Source: Purshia tridentata
Lineage: Eukaryota; Streptophyta; Magnoliopsida; Rosales; Rosaceae
NCBI GenBank assembly: GCA_003254885.1
Contig: QANT01003271.1
Coordinates: forward strand, 1-21,037
DNA length: 21,037 nt
Direction: 5' to 3'
Shown: positions 1 to 9,503 of the stretch, piece by piece
Layout: the number at the start of each line of letters is the position of its first letter
Position numbering within the stretch: the stretch's first letter is position 1
Notes under the pieces: generated by a model
Databases searched by the model: none
What the model was told of the DNA's origin: nothing
Seen by the model: only the letters and a program-made list of their open reading frames with translations
Program-made: the position numbers and the translations under genes

Positions 1-1850
1 TCAGCAAGTTTTCCCCATCATCAGGTGAAGCAATTGATCTCCTCTAGCATTTGTTATATATTGGAGAAGCATTCCCATGAGTTGCTTGGGATAGCCGCCA
101 TCTTTTCGGTCAAAATACTTTGCCATTCTTTCAATTTTGGACAAGAGAGATGACTCTGGACGGATGGAATTCAAAGCAGGCCAGTGTTTTTAGAGGAAAT
201 GAAAGATATATATCAAGCATGAACAAACTGAAATTATTGCTGTGTTGATGAAGAGGTCTCCAAAGCTGTACTCGCTTAGACTTGGACTTTCTGAAGATAA
301 TGTGGAACTTGGGTCTTGACATTTGGTTTTGTGTAGAATATTGCTCGGCAGTTTTCCCACTTCTATATAACCTTGAGTCACATTCAAGATTGCCCAGCAT
401 CATCAATTATTCAATTATCGATTCACATTCTTCGCTGTACTCTCTAACAAAACCCTAATCCCACTACAATATTGATGTGCACAAGTGTAATATTGATGGA
501 TGGATGCTCAAATCGGAATTTGTGATCGAGTCTTCCAACGAGTTATTTTCATCATATTCCTTCAAGATTTAACATAAAAAAGCTTTATTTCATTATTCCT
601 TCAAATGAGTTGTTCAAACCTACCGAAAACATTGCTTAGTGTTCTAAAAAATTTTAAAAAAATAATGTTTGACGTTGTTGCACTGAACCTCCTTACACAT
701 GTTCGGCCATGTAACACTGAACATTCTTATAGATGTTCGGTGAAACAATACCAAATATAACCCAAAATTTTTTTTTTTTTCAAGTTCCCTCTTTATTTTA
801 TTCAAATTCGACATTACACGATTATGATAGAATGCTAAACTCGAATTATACAACAAATAACATTTTAATCTCTAAATCTAAGATTTGATTCATAAATGAT
901 TTGACGGGGTGTGGTATTGATTCAGTGGTGGTGGTGGTGGTGGTAAAAATGGAACGTTTATGTTGGGTATGGAAAGTAGAATAGGTTGGATGTGGTATTG
1001 AGTTTAATTTGGAAAAAACTTGTTGGGTATACTAATGAATTTTTGTGATTTCAAACTTTTAATTGGGTATATAAAGTGTGTTGGAGATATTGATAAAAAA
1101 ATTGGGTCTAAATAACGGGACCCAAAAATATAAGTATGAGTTCCAGACTTAAATAACACAAACTCACACACACATAAGTACTTTATGAAATCAAGTGCAT
1201 AGTTTCCATGAAGTGCATGTGTAACGACCCAAGGTTTCATGCATGAAGCTGACTTGTGGAGTCCTAGATCATAATTATCTTACCTAACGGATTACCGATG
1301 TATTCGATTTAGAGTATCACAGTGTAATTAAGTAATTATTCATCTGTGTGCTTGAGTGTGTGTAACATTTGAGCATATAATAAATATATTTATTGATTCG
1401 ATATTCAAAAATTTCATTCATGCATGCATATCCAAAGGAGAGAGACTCACAAAGCCAAATCCATCAGTTTTGTAGGTTGGTCCAACAACTATATATCTTG
1501 AGCAATACTGAGACGTACATGAAGAGCTATATATAGGGGATTTCATCAAAGATAGCATCAACTCCACCATTTTTGCTTCCACTGGAGAATGCTTAATGAA
1601 ATTCCTATGGGGAAGTATAATTCATTAGCATTTTCTCATCAAAGTTTAACTGGGTTTTTAAAAGCCCCCTTAGAAAGGAATCTTTGTGGTATCCAACATA
1701 ATCACCATTTCGTCTGAGCTCGTTTACGATCAACAACTGCTGATTGCAACCTCATTGAGGCTAAGCTCGTGTAACTCTGTGTTAGGAAGAGTACCACAAA
1801 AATCCATATGGTCACCACAAATCTTGTCCAGTTGTTCACCACCTTCTCCT
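1..1850 (-). pseudogene. GLR: GLR copy A: 3' part of a glutamate receptor-like channel, broken
   Basis: Two exon remnants read on the minus strand. Exon 1850-1451 starts after an AG acceptor (1852-1851) and ends at a GTGAGT donor (1450-1445). It encodes M3 with the gate motif SYTSLASM and the S2 start (NELRRNGDYVGY, FDEIPY), and matches the 6387-6797 exon of copy B. The last exon (about 398-1) encodes NVTQG, the M4 region (EYSFGDLFINTAI) and a cytosolic tail. It is broken: a one-base frameshift lies near 1724-1700, stops occur around 1611-1600 and 1541, and TAT has become TAA just after M4 (207-205), where copy C reads FLYKHWPAL. A further frameshift near position 30 creates the TGA at 3-1; the ancestral tail frame runs off the left edge. 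The acceptor of the last exon is lost, with in-frame stops above 400. The ligand-binding amino-terminal exons are absent before 3540. As a family, GLRs are plasma-membrane calcium-permeable channels; this copy cannot encode one. Confidence 0.85.
399..1450 (-). other. Expanded intron of GLR copy A
   Basis: This interval sits where copy B has a 310-bp intron (6798-7107) but is about 1050 bp, so some 700 bp have been gained. It is TA-rich with a T run near 771-780 and a GGT microsatellite near 926-942. TGTAACGACCC at 1220-1230 resembles the start of the long LTRs elsewhere in the window and may be a degraded LTR end, but no matching end or target duplication was found. The donor side (1450-1445, GTGAGT) is intact; the acceptor is not recognisable. 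No coding content is seen. Confidence 0.55.
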
Positions 1851-2522
1851 CTACATATCATGAAATATGTATATACATAATACATGTAAGTTTGCAATAT
1901 ATATTGTCAATATACCAAAACAAAAAGTTTAATTGCAATTAATATCTAATTAGCTAACATAATCCTAACCAATTATATCTCTCATCAGATACTAAGTCAA
2001 GTTATAACATAAAATATATATAATATATCCATCGATAATAAGAAAATCTTTTTTTTTTTTTACCTAATGCATAACATACCTCTCGTATATAGGATTATTA
2101 AATATATGTGCATCCCTAGCTTGATGGTGATCTATATGTTAATTTTAAGTCGAATCAATTTTCTGTGAAGGCCGGCCAGGTAATTTTGTTTGCGAGAAAA
2201 ATGTATCAAGACAGTTGCACAAAGGCAGAACTAAGCTAGATTCAAAATATTTATGTATAGTATGTTTACACTTTCCACTTGCTCGATTCATTAATGGTGG
2301 TTTGGATTCATTAATGGCGGCCTGGATGCACTTAACCTTGACAACAAGGCTGTAATAACCTAAAATTTTGTTAATATAATTATTTTGTGATTATGCTTAT
2401 CATTTTAATTATATTAATATATATGTTTTTTTTAAATAATAATATAAAATAAAGTAAAACTTAAAAAAAAAAAAGCGGGTTGCTGGACTCATGTCCAGCA
2501 ACTTCTAGTGTTAAGTGCGTGT
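1851..2522. other. TA-rich non-coding DNA upstream of GLR copy A
   Basis: No supported gene. The part next to 1851 looks like the tail of an intron of copy A, since a pyrimidine/TA-rich stretch leads to the AG before the exon. Earlier exons of copy A are missing, so a deletion or TE-mediated break lies in this interval. TGTAATAACC at about 2342-2351 resembles an LTR start. A 10-bp perfect inverted repeat with a 4-base loop lies at 2479-2488 and 2493-2502, just before the Copia LTR. Confidence 0.5.
2285..2324. repeat. 20-bp tandem duplication
   Basis: Two adjacent copies of a GATTCATTAATGG-type unit (2285-2304 and 2305-2324) differ at three positions near their 3' ends. Confidence 0.85.
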
Positions 2523-3020
2523 TGTAAACACATAATTTTCTGTAGATCATATACATCAAGAAACATAACCAACAAGATTAATTGAAAAGTTAATGAAAAT
2601 CAAGAACACTTACAAGATGCCATAGTGAACAAGTCTTCTCCTCTTTACAATCCTTATTGCAACTTAATATGGGGCTGAGAATATTTGAGGGTTAATTGTG
2701 AGAGCAGGGACTTGCCCTTAATTATATAGTGGTGTTGAGATTATAGTCCTCCCATAAAGGTGTTTACTTGTACCTCAAGTACCTCTAACCAAACACTTAC
2801 TAGAATAATAACTTCTTATCAATGTTCAATTAGGATTTCAATTATCCTACGTAATAGGCCCTTATTACTTGTCAAAACAGAATCACAATATGACAAGTAA
2901 CATCCGGATTAGTTCATAAAGAATTATATGATGACTTGTTGCAACTCTTTCTTGGACTGAAATATATGATGACTTGTTGTATCCTAATACAAGGTGATTA
3001 GTTCATTAAGAATTCTTACA
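2523..3020 (-). mobile_element. LTR of a Copia-type retrotransposon (minus orientation, 3' LTR side)
   Basis: The 498-bp segment begins TGTAA and ends TTACA, a 5-bp terminal inverted repeat of the TG...CA class. On the minus strand it is immediately preceded by the purine run AAGTGGGAGAA (3031-3021), the typical Copia polypurine tract that primes plus-strand synthesis. This identifies it as the 3' LTR of an element pointing left. A TATA-like CTATATAATTAA lies on the minus strand near 2730. Inside, GATTAGTTCAT and ATATGATGACTTGTTG each occur twice (about 2907/2996 and 2926/2964). The opposite LTR is not in the window, so target duplication cannot be tested. Confidence 0.75.
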
Positions 3021-3031
3021 TTCTCCCACTT
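3021..3031 (-). other. Polypurine tract of the Copia element
   Basis: The minus strand reads AAGTGGGAGAA directly against the LTR boundary at 3020. This is the canonical position and sequence type for a Copia polypurine tract. Confidence 0.7.
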
Positions 3032-3540
3032 GGACTAATTCATAATGCTCAACAAGAACACCATAAAGAACAGATCAAAAATCCTTTGTGATCACATGAG
3101 TTGTATAAGATAAACCTAGTATGAAATTGTGGTATAAAAATGTGGTAAGTGTAGCATTATTGTTGGCAAGACTTGGTGATAGTGGTCATGTTGATGTTGG
3201 TGTTGGCAATCCAAAATGTGTCAATTTTTCCTCTTGTCTGTACCTTAGAATTCTGCAGTTCCTGTAGTTCCTGCAGTTGCAAGGAACAGAGTGTTCTGTC
3301 TAGTTCACAGAGCAGGGCCCATATTTAGAATGAGGCATAGACTTCCTTGGAGTCATTATGTGATGCAATCTGTATCAACATTTATGAGTGTAGACCCTAA
3401 GAAGCATGAGGCATAGACTTCCTTGCAGCTGTTGAAGATAGCTTCGAATATGAAGGTTCCTTGCTAAACACAAAAAGAAAAGAAAAAAGAGAGGAGAAAA
3501 GTTAAGTAATTCAAATATATATGTGAGAGGCTGAGAGCAC
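3032..3540. other. Truncated Copia interior and promoter-side DNA of GLR copy B
   Basis: No ORF supported. The part next to 3031 should be residual retrotransposon interior; the junction with older sequence is not identifiable. A 20-bp direct repeat TGAGGCATAGACTTCCTTG occurs at 3331 and 3407. A small CTGCAGTTCCTG/CTGTAGTTCCTG repeat lies near 3252-3280. A purine-rich leader (3470-3500) and a TA-rich AAATATATATG near 3513 precede the copy B start codon and could be its core promoter or leader. Confidence 0.45.
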
Positions 3541-3788
3541 ATGAGACCAATCCTAGCAGACTTGACAATGGCAAACCAGAAGCACCTTCTCTATTACTTC
3601 TTCATTTTCTTGGTCATCCTTGCTGAGATTGAGCGTTCGATTACGAAGGAGGTGATACAAGTACCAGTTGGGGTAGTTCTTAATCGAAATTCCTCAGTTG
3701 GAGCAATGGCAGAGAGTGTTAAATATATCAACCCCAGCCCATTTGAGAATTCTCTAGAATAAACTAGAGAAGTATAGCTATTGAGAGC

Positions 3789-3826
3789 TTCCAGAATGTT
3801 CTAGAATCTTCCAGGACGTTCCAGGA
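3789..3826 (+). promoter_or_regulatory. Heat-shock-element array in the LTR
   Basis: Starting at 3789, units occur every 5 bp as TTC-GAA-TTC-GAA-TTC with 2-bp spacers. They continue as GGA-TTC-GGA to 3826. The first five units are perfect alternating nGAAn/nTTCn, the binding pattern of trimeric heat-shock factors; the last three are degenerate. Further TTCTAGAA two-unit sites lie at 4029-4036 and 4050-4057. Heat-shock-factor binding is inferred from sequence only. Confidence 0.75.
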
Positions 3827-4099
3827 ATTCTCTAGAGAAATCCAGAGGATTCAAGAGAAGTCCAGAGTGTTCAAGGATATTCAAGAGTTCTCCAGAGCCT
3901 TCTAGAGTCTTATGGAGCTTTCAAGACACAAGTAGATTTATCCATGACATTCTGGAGACTTCTAGAGAAATGTAGAAATATTTAAGAAAGGTGTAGAACT
4001 TCTTAGAACATGGAATACTCTAGAAGTATTCTAGAAGCTTGTAAGTAGATTCTAGAACCACCCCTAGCTTCTAACCATTGGATTAACCTCCTCAAAGCC

Positions 4100-4107
4100 T
4101 ATAAATA
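4100..4107 (+). promoter_or_regulatory. TATA box of the solo LTR
   Basis: TATAAATA in the context CCTATAAATAGGAGG, about 275 bp downstream of the heat-shock-element array and in the same orientation as the GLR. It is the likely core promoter of the LTR. Confidence 0.65.
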
Positions 4108-4132
4108 GGAGGAGACACCTTCTTTGTAATAA

Positions 4133-4207
4133 TAAGCTAATGGAAGCTAATCTAAGCAAGTCTAAGTAATCTAAGCTAATGGAAGCTAATCCAAGCTAAT
4201 CCAAGCT
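4133..4207 (+). repeat. Short repeats of an AAGCTAAT unit in the LTR
   Basis: Seven to eight imperfect copies of TAAGCTAATGG / CCAAGCTAAT-type units follow one another just downstream of the TATA box, in the presumed R/U5 part of the LTR. Confidence 0.7.
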
Positions 4208-5855
4208 GTGAGCTTTTCTTTGTGAGTGGCTGTGTTGTAATATTTTGTGTCTTTAATACAAGTAATTTGTTTACTTGTAATGTCTCTCTACCAATCTAAA
4301 TATTAGAGTTGTGTACTCTAATAGTTCTCAACAGAGAGTTGTATGACCATGGCACTCTCGGATTTTTATGCAAAGCATGTTCATTATCGAACAAGGCTTT
4401 CTCTTCGCACCTGGGATTCTAAAGATGATGTTGTTTCTGCAGCATTTGAAGGTAAGGCACACATCTTTTCATCTGCCTTATATTTTTGGTGAGTGATTGA
4501 AGCATAGTGCTAAAATGTGGTCGTAGCTTAGGCATTAAGAAACTGTGTGTCAACATTGTATCTAATTGAGTTCATTCCCTTGTAAGTTCATCTTTCTTAT
4601 GATTAAATTCATTCACCACTCTATTGAATATGCAGCGTTTCGTATGATAAAGAAAGAGAAAGTGCACGCCATTATCGGACCTCAAAGATCAGCAGAAGCA
4701 AAGTTTGTGATAGAGCTTGGAAGAGAGGCTCAAGTTCCCATCATTTCCTTTTCTGCCACAAGTCCATCTCTTTGTCCATCCCACAGCCCATTTTTCATTC
4801 GGACAGCCTTTGATGACTCTGCTCAAGTGCAAGCCATAGATGCCATTGTCAGAGCTTATGGTTGGTTGGAAGTTGTTCTCATCTATGAAGACACAGATTA
4901 TGGCAATGGTTTAATTCCATACTTGATAGATGCTTTCCAAGAGGTTGATGCTCGAGTATCTTACAGAATTGTCATTCCCCCATTTTCTAATGATTCTGAA
5001 ATTCTTAAGAAGATTGAAAAGTTGAAATCAATGCGAACAAGAATATTTCTGGTGCATATGACTGCTTCATTTGGGTCCAAATTCTTTGTACTAGCAAAAA
5101 AGGCAGGAATGATGAGTGAAGGGTATGCATGGATTGTTACAGAAGGGTTATCGACTTTGTTAGATCCCGTGGGTTAGAAAGCATTGGATTCAATGCAAGG
5201 TGTATTGGGAGTAAGGCCATATCTACCAATGTCAAAAGATCTTGAAGAATTCAAGTTAAGATGGACATATAATAATGGCATAAACCTCTTTGGATTGTGG
5301 GCGTATGACACCATTTGGGCATTGGCTATGGCGGCGGAGAAGGTTGCAAGTAGTGTCAATCTTACAAGCTTGGGAACCAGTGACATGGGTAAGAATCTGC
5401 TTGAGGCAATCCTGAGTTCAAAATTTAAAAGCCTAAGTGGGAATCTCAATTTGGTCAAGGGACAGTTAGAACCTTCAATCTTTGAGATATTCAATGTGAT
5501 AGGGGAAAAAGAAAGGATTATTGGGTATTGGGTTAACCCACACAAAGGACTTTTGCAAGACCTGAATGACAGTAGAGGTCATCAAGCAGCAAAATCAGAT
5601 TTAAAGAGCATACTCAAGCAACCAATCTGGCCAGGAGATATTACAGTCCAGCCTGAAACAAAGAAATTGAGGATTGGAGTTCCAATGAAACAAGGTTTCA
5701 ATGAATTCCTAAAATTTGAAAAGAACAACAGCATATCAGGATTCTCAGCTGATGTGTTCTTTGCTGCACTAGATCAACTACCATTTCCCCTGCCATATGA
5801 ATTTTTTCCCTCAAATGAGACTTATGATAATCTTCTTTACCAAATCACACTTCAG

Positions 5856-5936
5856 GCAAGTCTTAGTTTCAAATTAATTACCCCATAAGTTCATGATGAT
5901 CTTCTCTTACTTTTCACTTTGTCACTTAAAATGCAG
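5856..5936 (+). other. GC-AG intron in GLR copy B
   Basis: The exon ends ACTTCAG and is followed by GCAAGTC instead of GTAAGT; the acceptor is ATGCAG at 5931-5936. Splicing at these sites keeps the conserved [13 protein letters not shown] reading. GC donors are a known minor class. Whether the C is ancestral or a lesion cannot be told from one copy. Confidence 0.75.
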
Positions 5937-7676
5937 AAATATGATTCTGTGGTGGGAGACACAACAATTGTAGCCAATCGATCATTATATGTAGATTTTA
6001 CATTGCCTTATTCATAATCAGGAGTGTCAATGGTAGTTTTGATGCAAGATAATGCAAGAAACAATATTTGGATTTTCTTACAGCCACTAAGCTTGGATCT
6101 TTGGTTGACAACTGGGGCAGCCTTCATATTTACAGGTTTTGTGATATGGGTTCTTGAACATCGGGTGAACCCCGAGTTTAGAGGTCATCCACAGGAACAA
6201 CTTGGCATGATATTCTGGTTCTCCTTTTCAACCCTTGTCTTTGCTCACAGTAAATTCTCTCGTCCTCACAGCAAAGCATATTTTTGTTTTTACACAGTTT
6301 TCTTTCTTCAAAATAACAAATTAGAACTTGTGAAAATACTTAGTGAAGCATGTTTACTAAAAATGCTAAATTTTGTAATGCTGTAGGGGAGAGAGTGCTG
6401 AACAATTGGTCAATGACTAGTGCTGATTATATGGGTTTTCGTGGTACTGATCCTGACACAAAGTTACACTGAGAACTTAGCCTCAATGTTAACAGTGCAA
6501 AAATTGCAGCCTGCATTTACTGATATAAGAGAGATCCAAAGGCATGGTTACTATGTAGGATATCAAAATAATTCCTTTATTAATGGGTTTTTGGTTGAAA
6601 ATTTAAAGTTCGATGAGTCCAAGTTGATGCCTTATGAAACAATTGAGGACTATAATGATGCACTATCCAAAGGAAACAACAATGGTTGAGTTGCTGCTAT
6701 TTTTGATGAAATCCCTTACCTTAAGGTTTTCCTTTCAAAGAATTGTTCTAAGTACACCATGGTCGGACCAACCTACAAAACTGATGGATTCGGCTTTGTG
6801 AGTTCCCTCTTTTCTTTGATTGTATTATTCTATGAAAGATGGTAATTGCATCATATTAGCTAACGCTCACATGATGTGAGATTTGATGTGCACTTATTAC
6901 ATCAATTTTTATTGGCAACTATTAATTAAAGCATCGTACTTGTGGGCAATTAATGTGATAAGAAAATGTGTTCAAATCTTTAACATTACTCTTAATTCTT
7001 TTAGATAAATTAGTCCATAAGACAAAAGTACATGCAGCTTTTCTGCAGCACTGTATCAATTTTATATTCATTAATATGCTAAATTCTTATGTTTTCTTAC
7101 ATATCAGGCTTTCCCAAGAGGGTCGCCTTTAGTCTCCTACATGTCAAGGGCAATCTTGAGTGTCACTCAAGATAAAAATAAGATGGATAAAATTCAATCC
7201 AGCTACTTTGGAAGCCAAACTGCAGCCTGTGAGGATCAAAGTGCCAAAATTTCTTCAAATGGTCCAAGTCTTGGTGTGTACAGCTTTGGAGGCCTCTTCA
7301 TCATAGCAGGTGTGGCCTCCATGTTTTCGCTTTTTATGTACATGTACCACTTCCTGTGCTCATATTGGCCTACTTTGAGAAGCTCCACCAGTTCAGAGAG
7401 CTCATTTTGGTCCATAGTGGTCGAAATAGCAAAGCATTTTGACAAGAAAGATGTCACTTCACATCATTTGAAGCGAAGAGAATCAAGAGTACATGCTGTA
7501 GATGCTGCTCATGAACCTGCTGATCCATAGGAGCTCCACTTGATGCTAATGATATGCAGATCAACCATTCAGCAGGGACTTTCAGCCAAACTGTGGAGAA
7601 CAATAATAATGTTGATGACACATATGAAAATGAATCAGTGCATAGTGATTCATCTCTCCATGTACCTAACTTATAG

Positions 7677-8038
7677 GCTATATCCTTAACTTGTATGGTA
7701 AATGTATAATGCTTGAGTAGATATGTCAGCAAAATTACACTAAGATGATCAACCTCTATGGTAAATGTATAATGTCATATATATCATTTATAAATAAAAT
7801 CAACTTCAATATATGAACACCATCCACATGTATGCAATTTCTACTTTTTAAGGAAATTTCTTAAATAATCTTAATTAGCTCTAAAACAAATGCTCAGATT
7901 AAGATCCAAAATCAAGTGTCCATCACTCATCCTTCATAATGTTAGTGTATAAGCTTGAATTAATGATCAAAACTATTACATGTCAACATTAACTGTCAGC
8001 CTAGTCTGTGTACTCATTGTATTAGTTGTTTAAGATTT
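7677..8038. other. 3' flank of GLR copy B
   Basis: TA-rich, no gene. An AATAAA-type polyadenylation signal lies near 7792-7798. The 18-bp sequence TATGGTAAATGTATAATG is directly repeated at 7694-7711 and 7757-7774. TGTTAG at 7940 is an alternative left end for the Copia LTR that follows. Confidence 0.55.
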
Positions 8039-8233
8039 TGTTAAAAGGCTGTCAGAATGATTAAGTCTACTGTTACAAGTATAGTTAGTATTGTTGATTG
8101 AGTCAGTTGTATAGTTCAGACTATAAAAGCATAACTCTTACTGTAGAATGTATCAGTTTCATATTGAATGAAAGCTATTCCTCAATTTCTTGGTTATTTG
8201 AATTTCTCTCAAGTTTTCTTTGAATATTTAACA
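8039..8233 (+). mobile_element. 5' LTR of a Copia-type retrotransposon
   Basis: The segment begins TGTTAAA and ends TTTAACA (7-bp terminal inverted repeats). It contains a TATA box CTATAAAAG near 8121 and is followed immediately by a primer-binding site. An alternative left end at TGTTA 7940 would give a 294-bp LTR with a weaker terminal match. Plus orientation. No second LTR is present, so the element is truncated. Confidence 0.75.
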
Positions 8234-8245
8234 TGGTATCAGAGC
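8234..8245 (+). other. Primer-binding site (initiator Met tRNA type)
   Basis: TGGTATCAGAGC follows the LTR end directly. This is the standard plant Copia primer-binding site, complementary to the 3' end of initiator methionine tRNA. Confidence 0.88.
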
Positions 8246-8633
8246 CTTCACAAGGGTAACACACACACTTCCACTGTTCCACTCCTTCAACTCCGATTGA
8301 CTGTGTTCATCCAGTTCTAACTCAAGTTGTTCTTCGTATTATCTCTGTTTTCAGGCATTAGCCCTACTCCGATTAATTCCACATCTTGCTTAATTACTTC
8401 TTCATCTTGAAATTATAATTATGTTCTGATTTCTACACTTCTATCTTGACAATCTTCTTTTCTTGAAAATTCCCAATATTGGAAACTCTTTTTCTTGAAA
8501 ACTCTCAGTCTTGAAAATTCCCAACCCTCTACCAAATTCAACTAAAGTCTTCAAAATACCTTTTTGCTTCAATTTTTCAACTCTGCAATGATCAACTTCC
8601 CTTCATCACCAGTTTCTTTGCTGACCAAAATTT
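8246..8633 (+). mobile_element. Residual leader of the Copia element
   Basis: Pyrimidine-rich untranslated leader downstream of the primer-binding site. No gag or pol reading frame follows, so the body of the element has been lost. The right junction is approximate. Confidence 0.5.
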
Positions 8634-9312
8634 GCAACCTACTGTAAGACTTAATGACATGAATTATGTAACATGTAATTTTCAACTTGAGTCCATGAAA
8701 GTGTACACATGTTATACTATAAGTGAATTGGTAACACTATGTAGTTGTGTTTTTGGCTCTCATTTGGAGGTGTTTCGAGATCATGGAAGTGTTTTTGGAG
8801 GTTTGTGTTCAGGTGGAGTGGCTAAAAGATTTTTGAAGAAAAGCCCCAGAGGACTGGTCCCATGGGCATGGAATCGGTCCTATAGGTTTTGGCTGCTAGG
8901 CTCTTGGAGGACTGGTTGTCTGGGTAGAGGACCGGTTCTACCCGTGGTCCTCTGTATTTTTTCCTAGTTTTAGGAGATTTTAAGCTTCTTACTTCAATTG
9001 GGTTTGTTTTCTGAAGACTTATTGTGTATCATAAGACCTTTAGGCTCTAAAAACCCTAAGAATATGAATTTTAGAGAGCAAGTCTTGAGGGTTCTTGGGA
9101 GGCACACAATTTAGTTTGGTGAGATCAAGATTAGGTAATTAATTTTGGGTGAGAGAGCTAAGGTTTTTGGTAAACACTTTCAGAGAAGGTGTACAAGGGA
9201 TTTGGAGATTGGGTTATGTGATTTAGTTCAATTGTAATCTTGTACTTATTTATTCTCATAGTGAAAAACGAAGATCTCTCTAGAGGACGTAGGCAAAAAT
9301 TTTTTTTTGTAG
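8634..9312 (+). mobile_element. Probable fragment of a second LTR retrotransposon
   Basis: No gene is supported. Repeated GGACTGGT / GGACCGGT phrases (8850-8945) and the string CTCTAGAGGACGTAGGC near 9277-9293 look like the 3' part of Copia LTRs known from plants; this assignment is from memory of the pattern. It stops at the CACTA terminus at 9313. No TG...CA boundaries could be fixed. Confidence 0.4.
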
Positions 9313-9503
9313 CACTATTACAAAAAAGCTAATAGACATCGGTCAATAGACAATGGTTCGTGTTTTGTCCGTTATCTTAATTTACTACGTATCAATTTTG
9401 TGAAAACCGTTATATAAAGGTATAATATCCAATTATATTTGGTTTTGGTTTTTTTCTAAATTATTAAACACAATAGTCTTAATTAAAAACCATTGTGTTA
9501 GTG
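9313..9503. repeat. Left CACTA terminus and subterminal region
   Basis: Starts CACTATTAC and carries GACATCGGTC, GACAATGG, AACCGTTAT and ACCATTGTG motifs of the same family as the right end. It ends TTAGTG at 9503. The flank just left of it (TTTTTTGTAG) is itself complementary to a CACTA end, making the junction palindromic. Confidence 0.7.

Larger units (their letters stand above)
3717..4333 (+). mobile_element. Solo LTR inserted in GLR exon 1
   Basis: A 617-bp TGTT...AACA segment interrupts the GLR reading frame. It is flanked by a perfect 5-bp target duplication GAGAG (3712-3716 and 4334-4338). Removing the segment and one GAGAG rejoins ...AMAES to CMTMALSDFYA exactly in frame, so the insertion point is certain. 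No primer-binding site or polypurine tract remains, which fits a solo LTR left by LTR-LTR recombination. The U3-like part carries a heat-shock-element array and TTCTAGAA palindromes. A TATA box (4100-4107) sits about 235 bp from the 3' end, so the LTR points the same way as the GLR. Inserted codons reach a stop at 3760-3762. The family is probably Copia, by analogy to heat-responsive Copia LTRs. Confidence 0.93.
3541..7676 (+). pseudogene. GLR: GLR copy B: near full-length glutamate receptor-like channel pseudogene
   Basis: Exons: 3541-3716 plus 4339-4451 (split by a solo LTR), 4636-5855, 5937-6249, 6387-6797, 7108-7530/7676. The product begins with a hydrophobic signal peptide (LLYYFFIFLVILAEI). 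The amino-terminal periplasmic-binding-like domain follows (VPVGVVLN, VHAIIGPQRSAEAKFV, PIISFSATSPSL, SMQGVLGVRPYLP). Then come S1 (LRIGVPMKQGFNEF), M1 (near 6100-6165), the pore loop (GMIFWFSFSTLVFAH), M3 with SYTENLASM, S2, M4 (YSFGGLFIIAGVASMF) and a cytosolic tail. The pattern is plant GLR, most like clade 2. Family role: amino-acid-gated, calcium-permeable plasma-membrane channel. Lesions: TAG at 5175-5177, TAA at 6015-6017 (PYS*SGVS), TGA at 6687-6689 (NNNG*VAAIF), one surplus base near 6415 before M3 (the exon 4 length agrees with one extra base), and a frameshift just before 7530. The tail continues out of frame to 7676 (ENESVHSDS, like copy C ENESVTDS). The start is the first ATG; a second ATG lies at 3568. 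Confidence 0.93.

Noticed and set aside
1220..1230. TGTAACGACCC as an LTR start in the copy A intron
   Set aside because: No matching right end or target duplication was found, so it is mentioned only as a possible remnant.
5174..5545. 123-codon minus-strand frame
   Set aside because: Antisense shadow of the GLR amino-terminal domain exon.
7236..7732. Minus-strand frames opposite the last GLR exon
   Set aside because: Shadows of the plus-strand GLR exon, which has clear M4 and tail homology.
2523..8233. The LTRs at 2523-3020 and 8039-8233 as the two ends of one Copia element
   Set aside because: They differ in orientation, length and terminal sequence, and the intervening DNA is a GLR gene.
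8632..8967. 111-codon plus-strand frame
   Set aside because: Falls in LTR-like repeat DNA (GGACTGGT/GGACCGGT phrases) and resembles no known protein.
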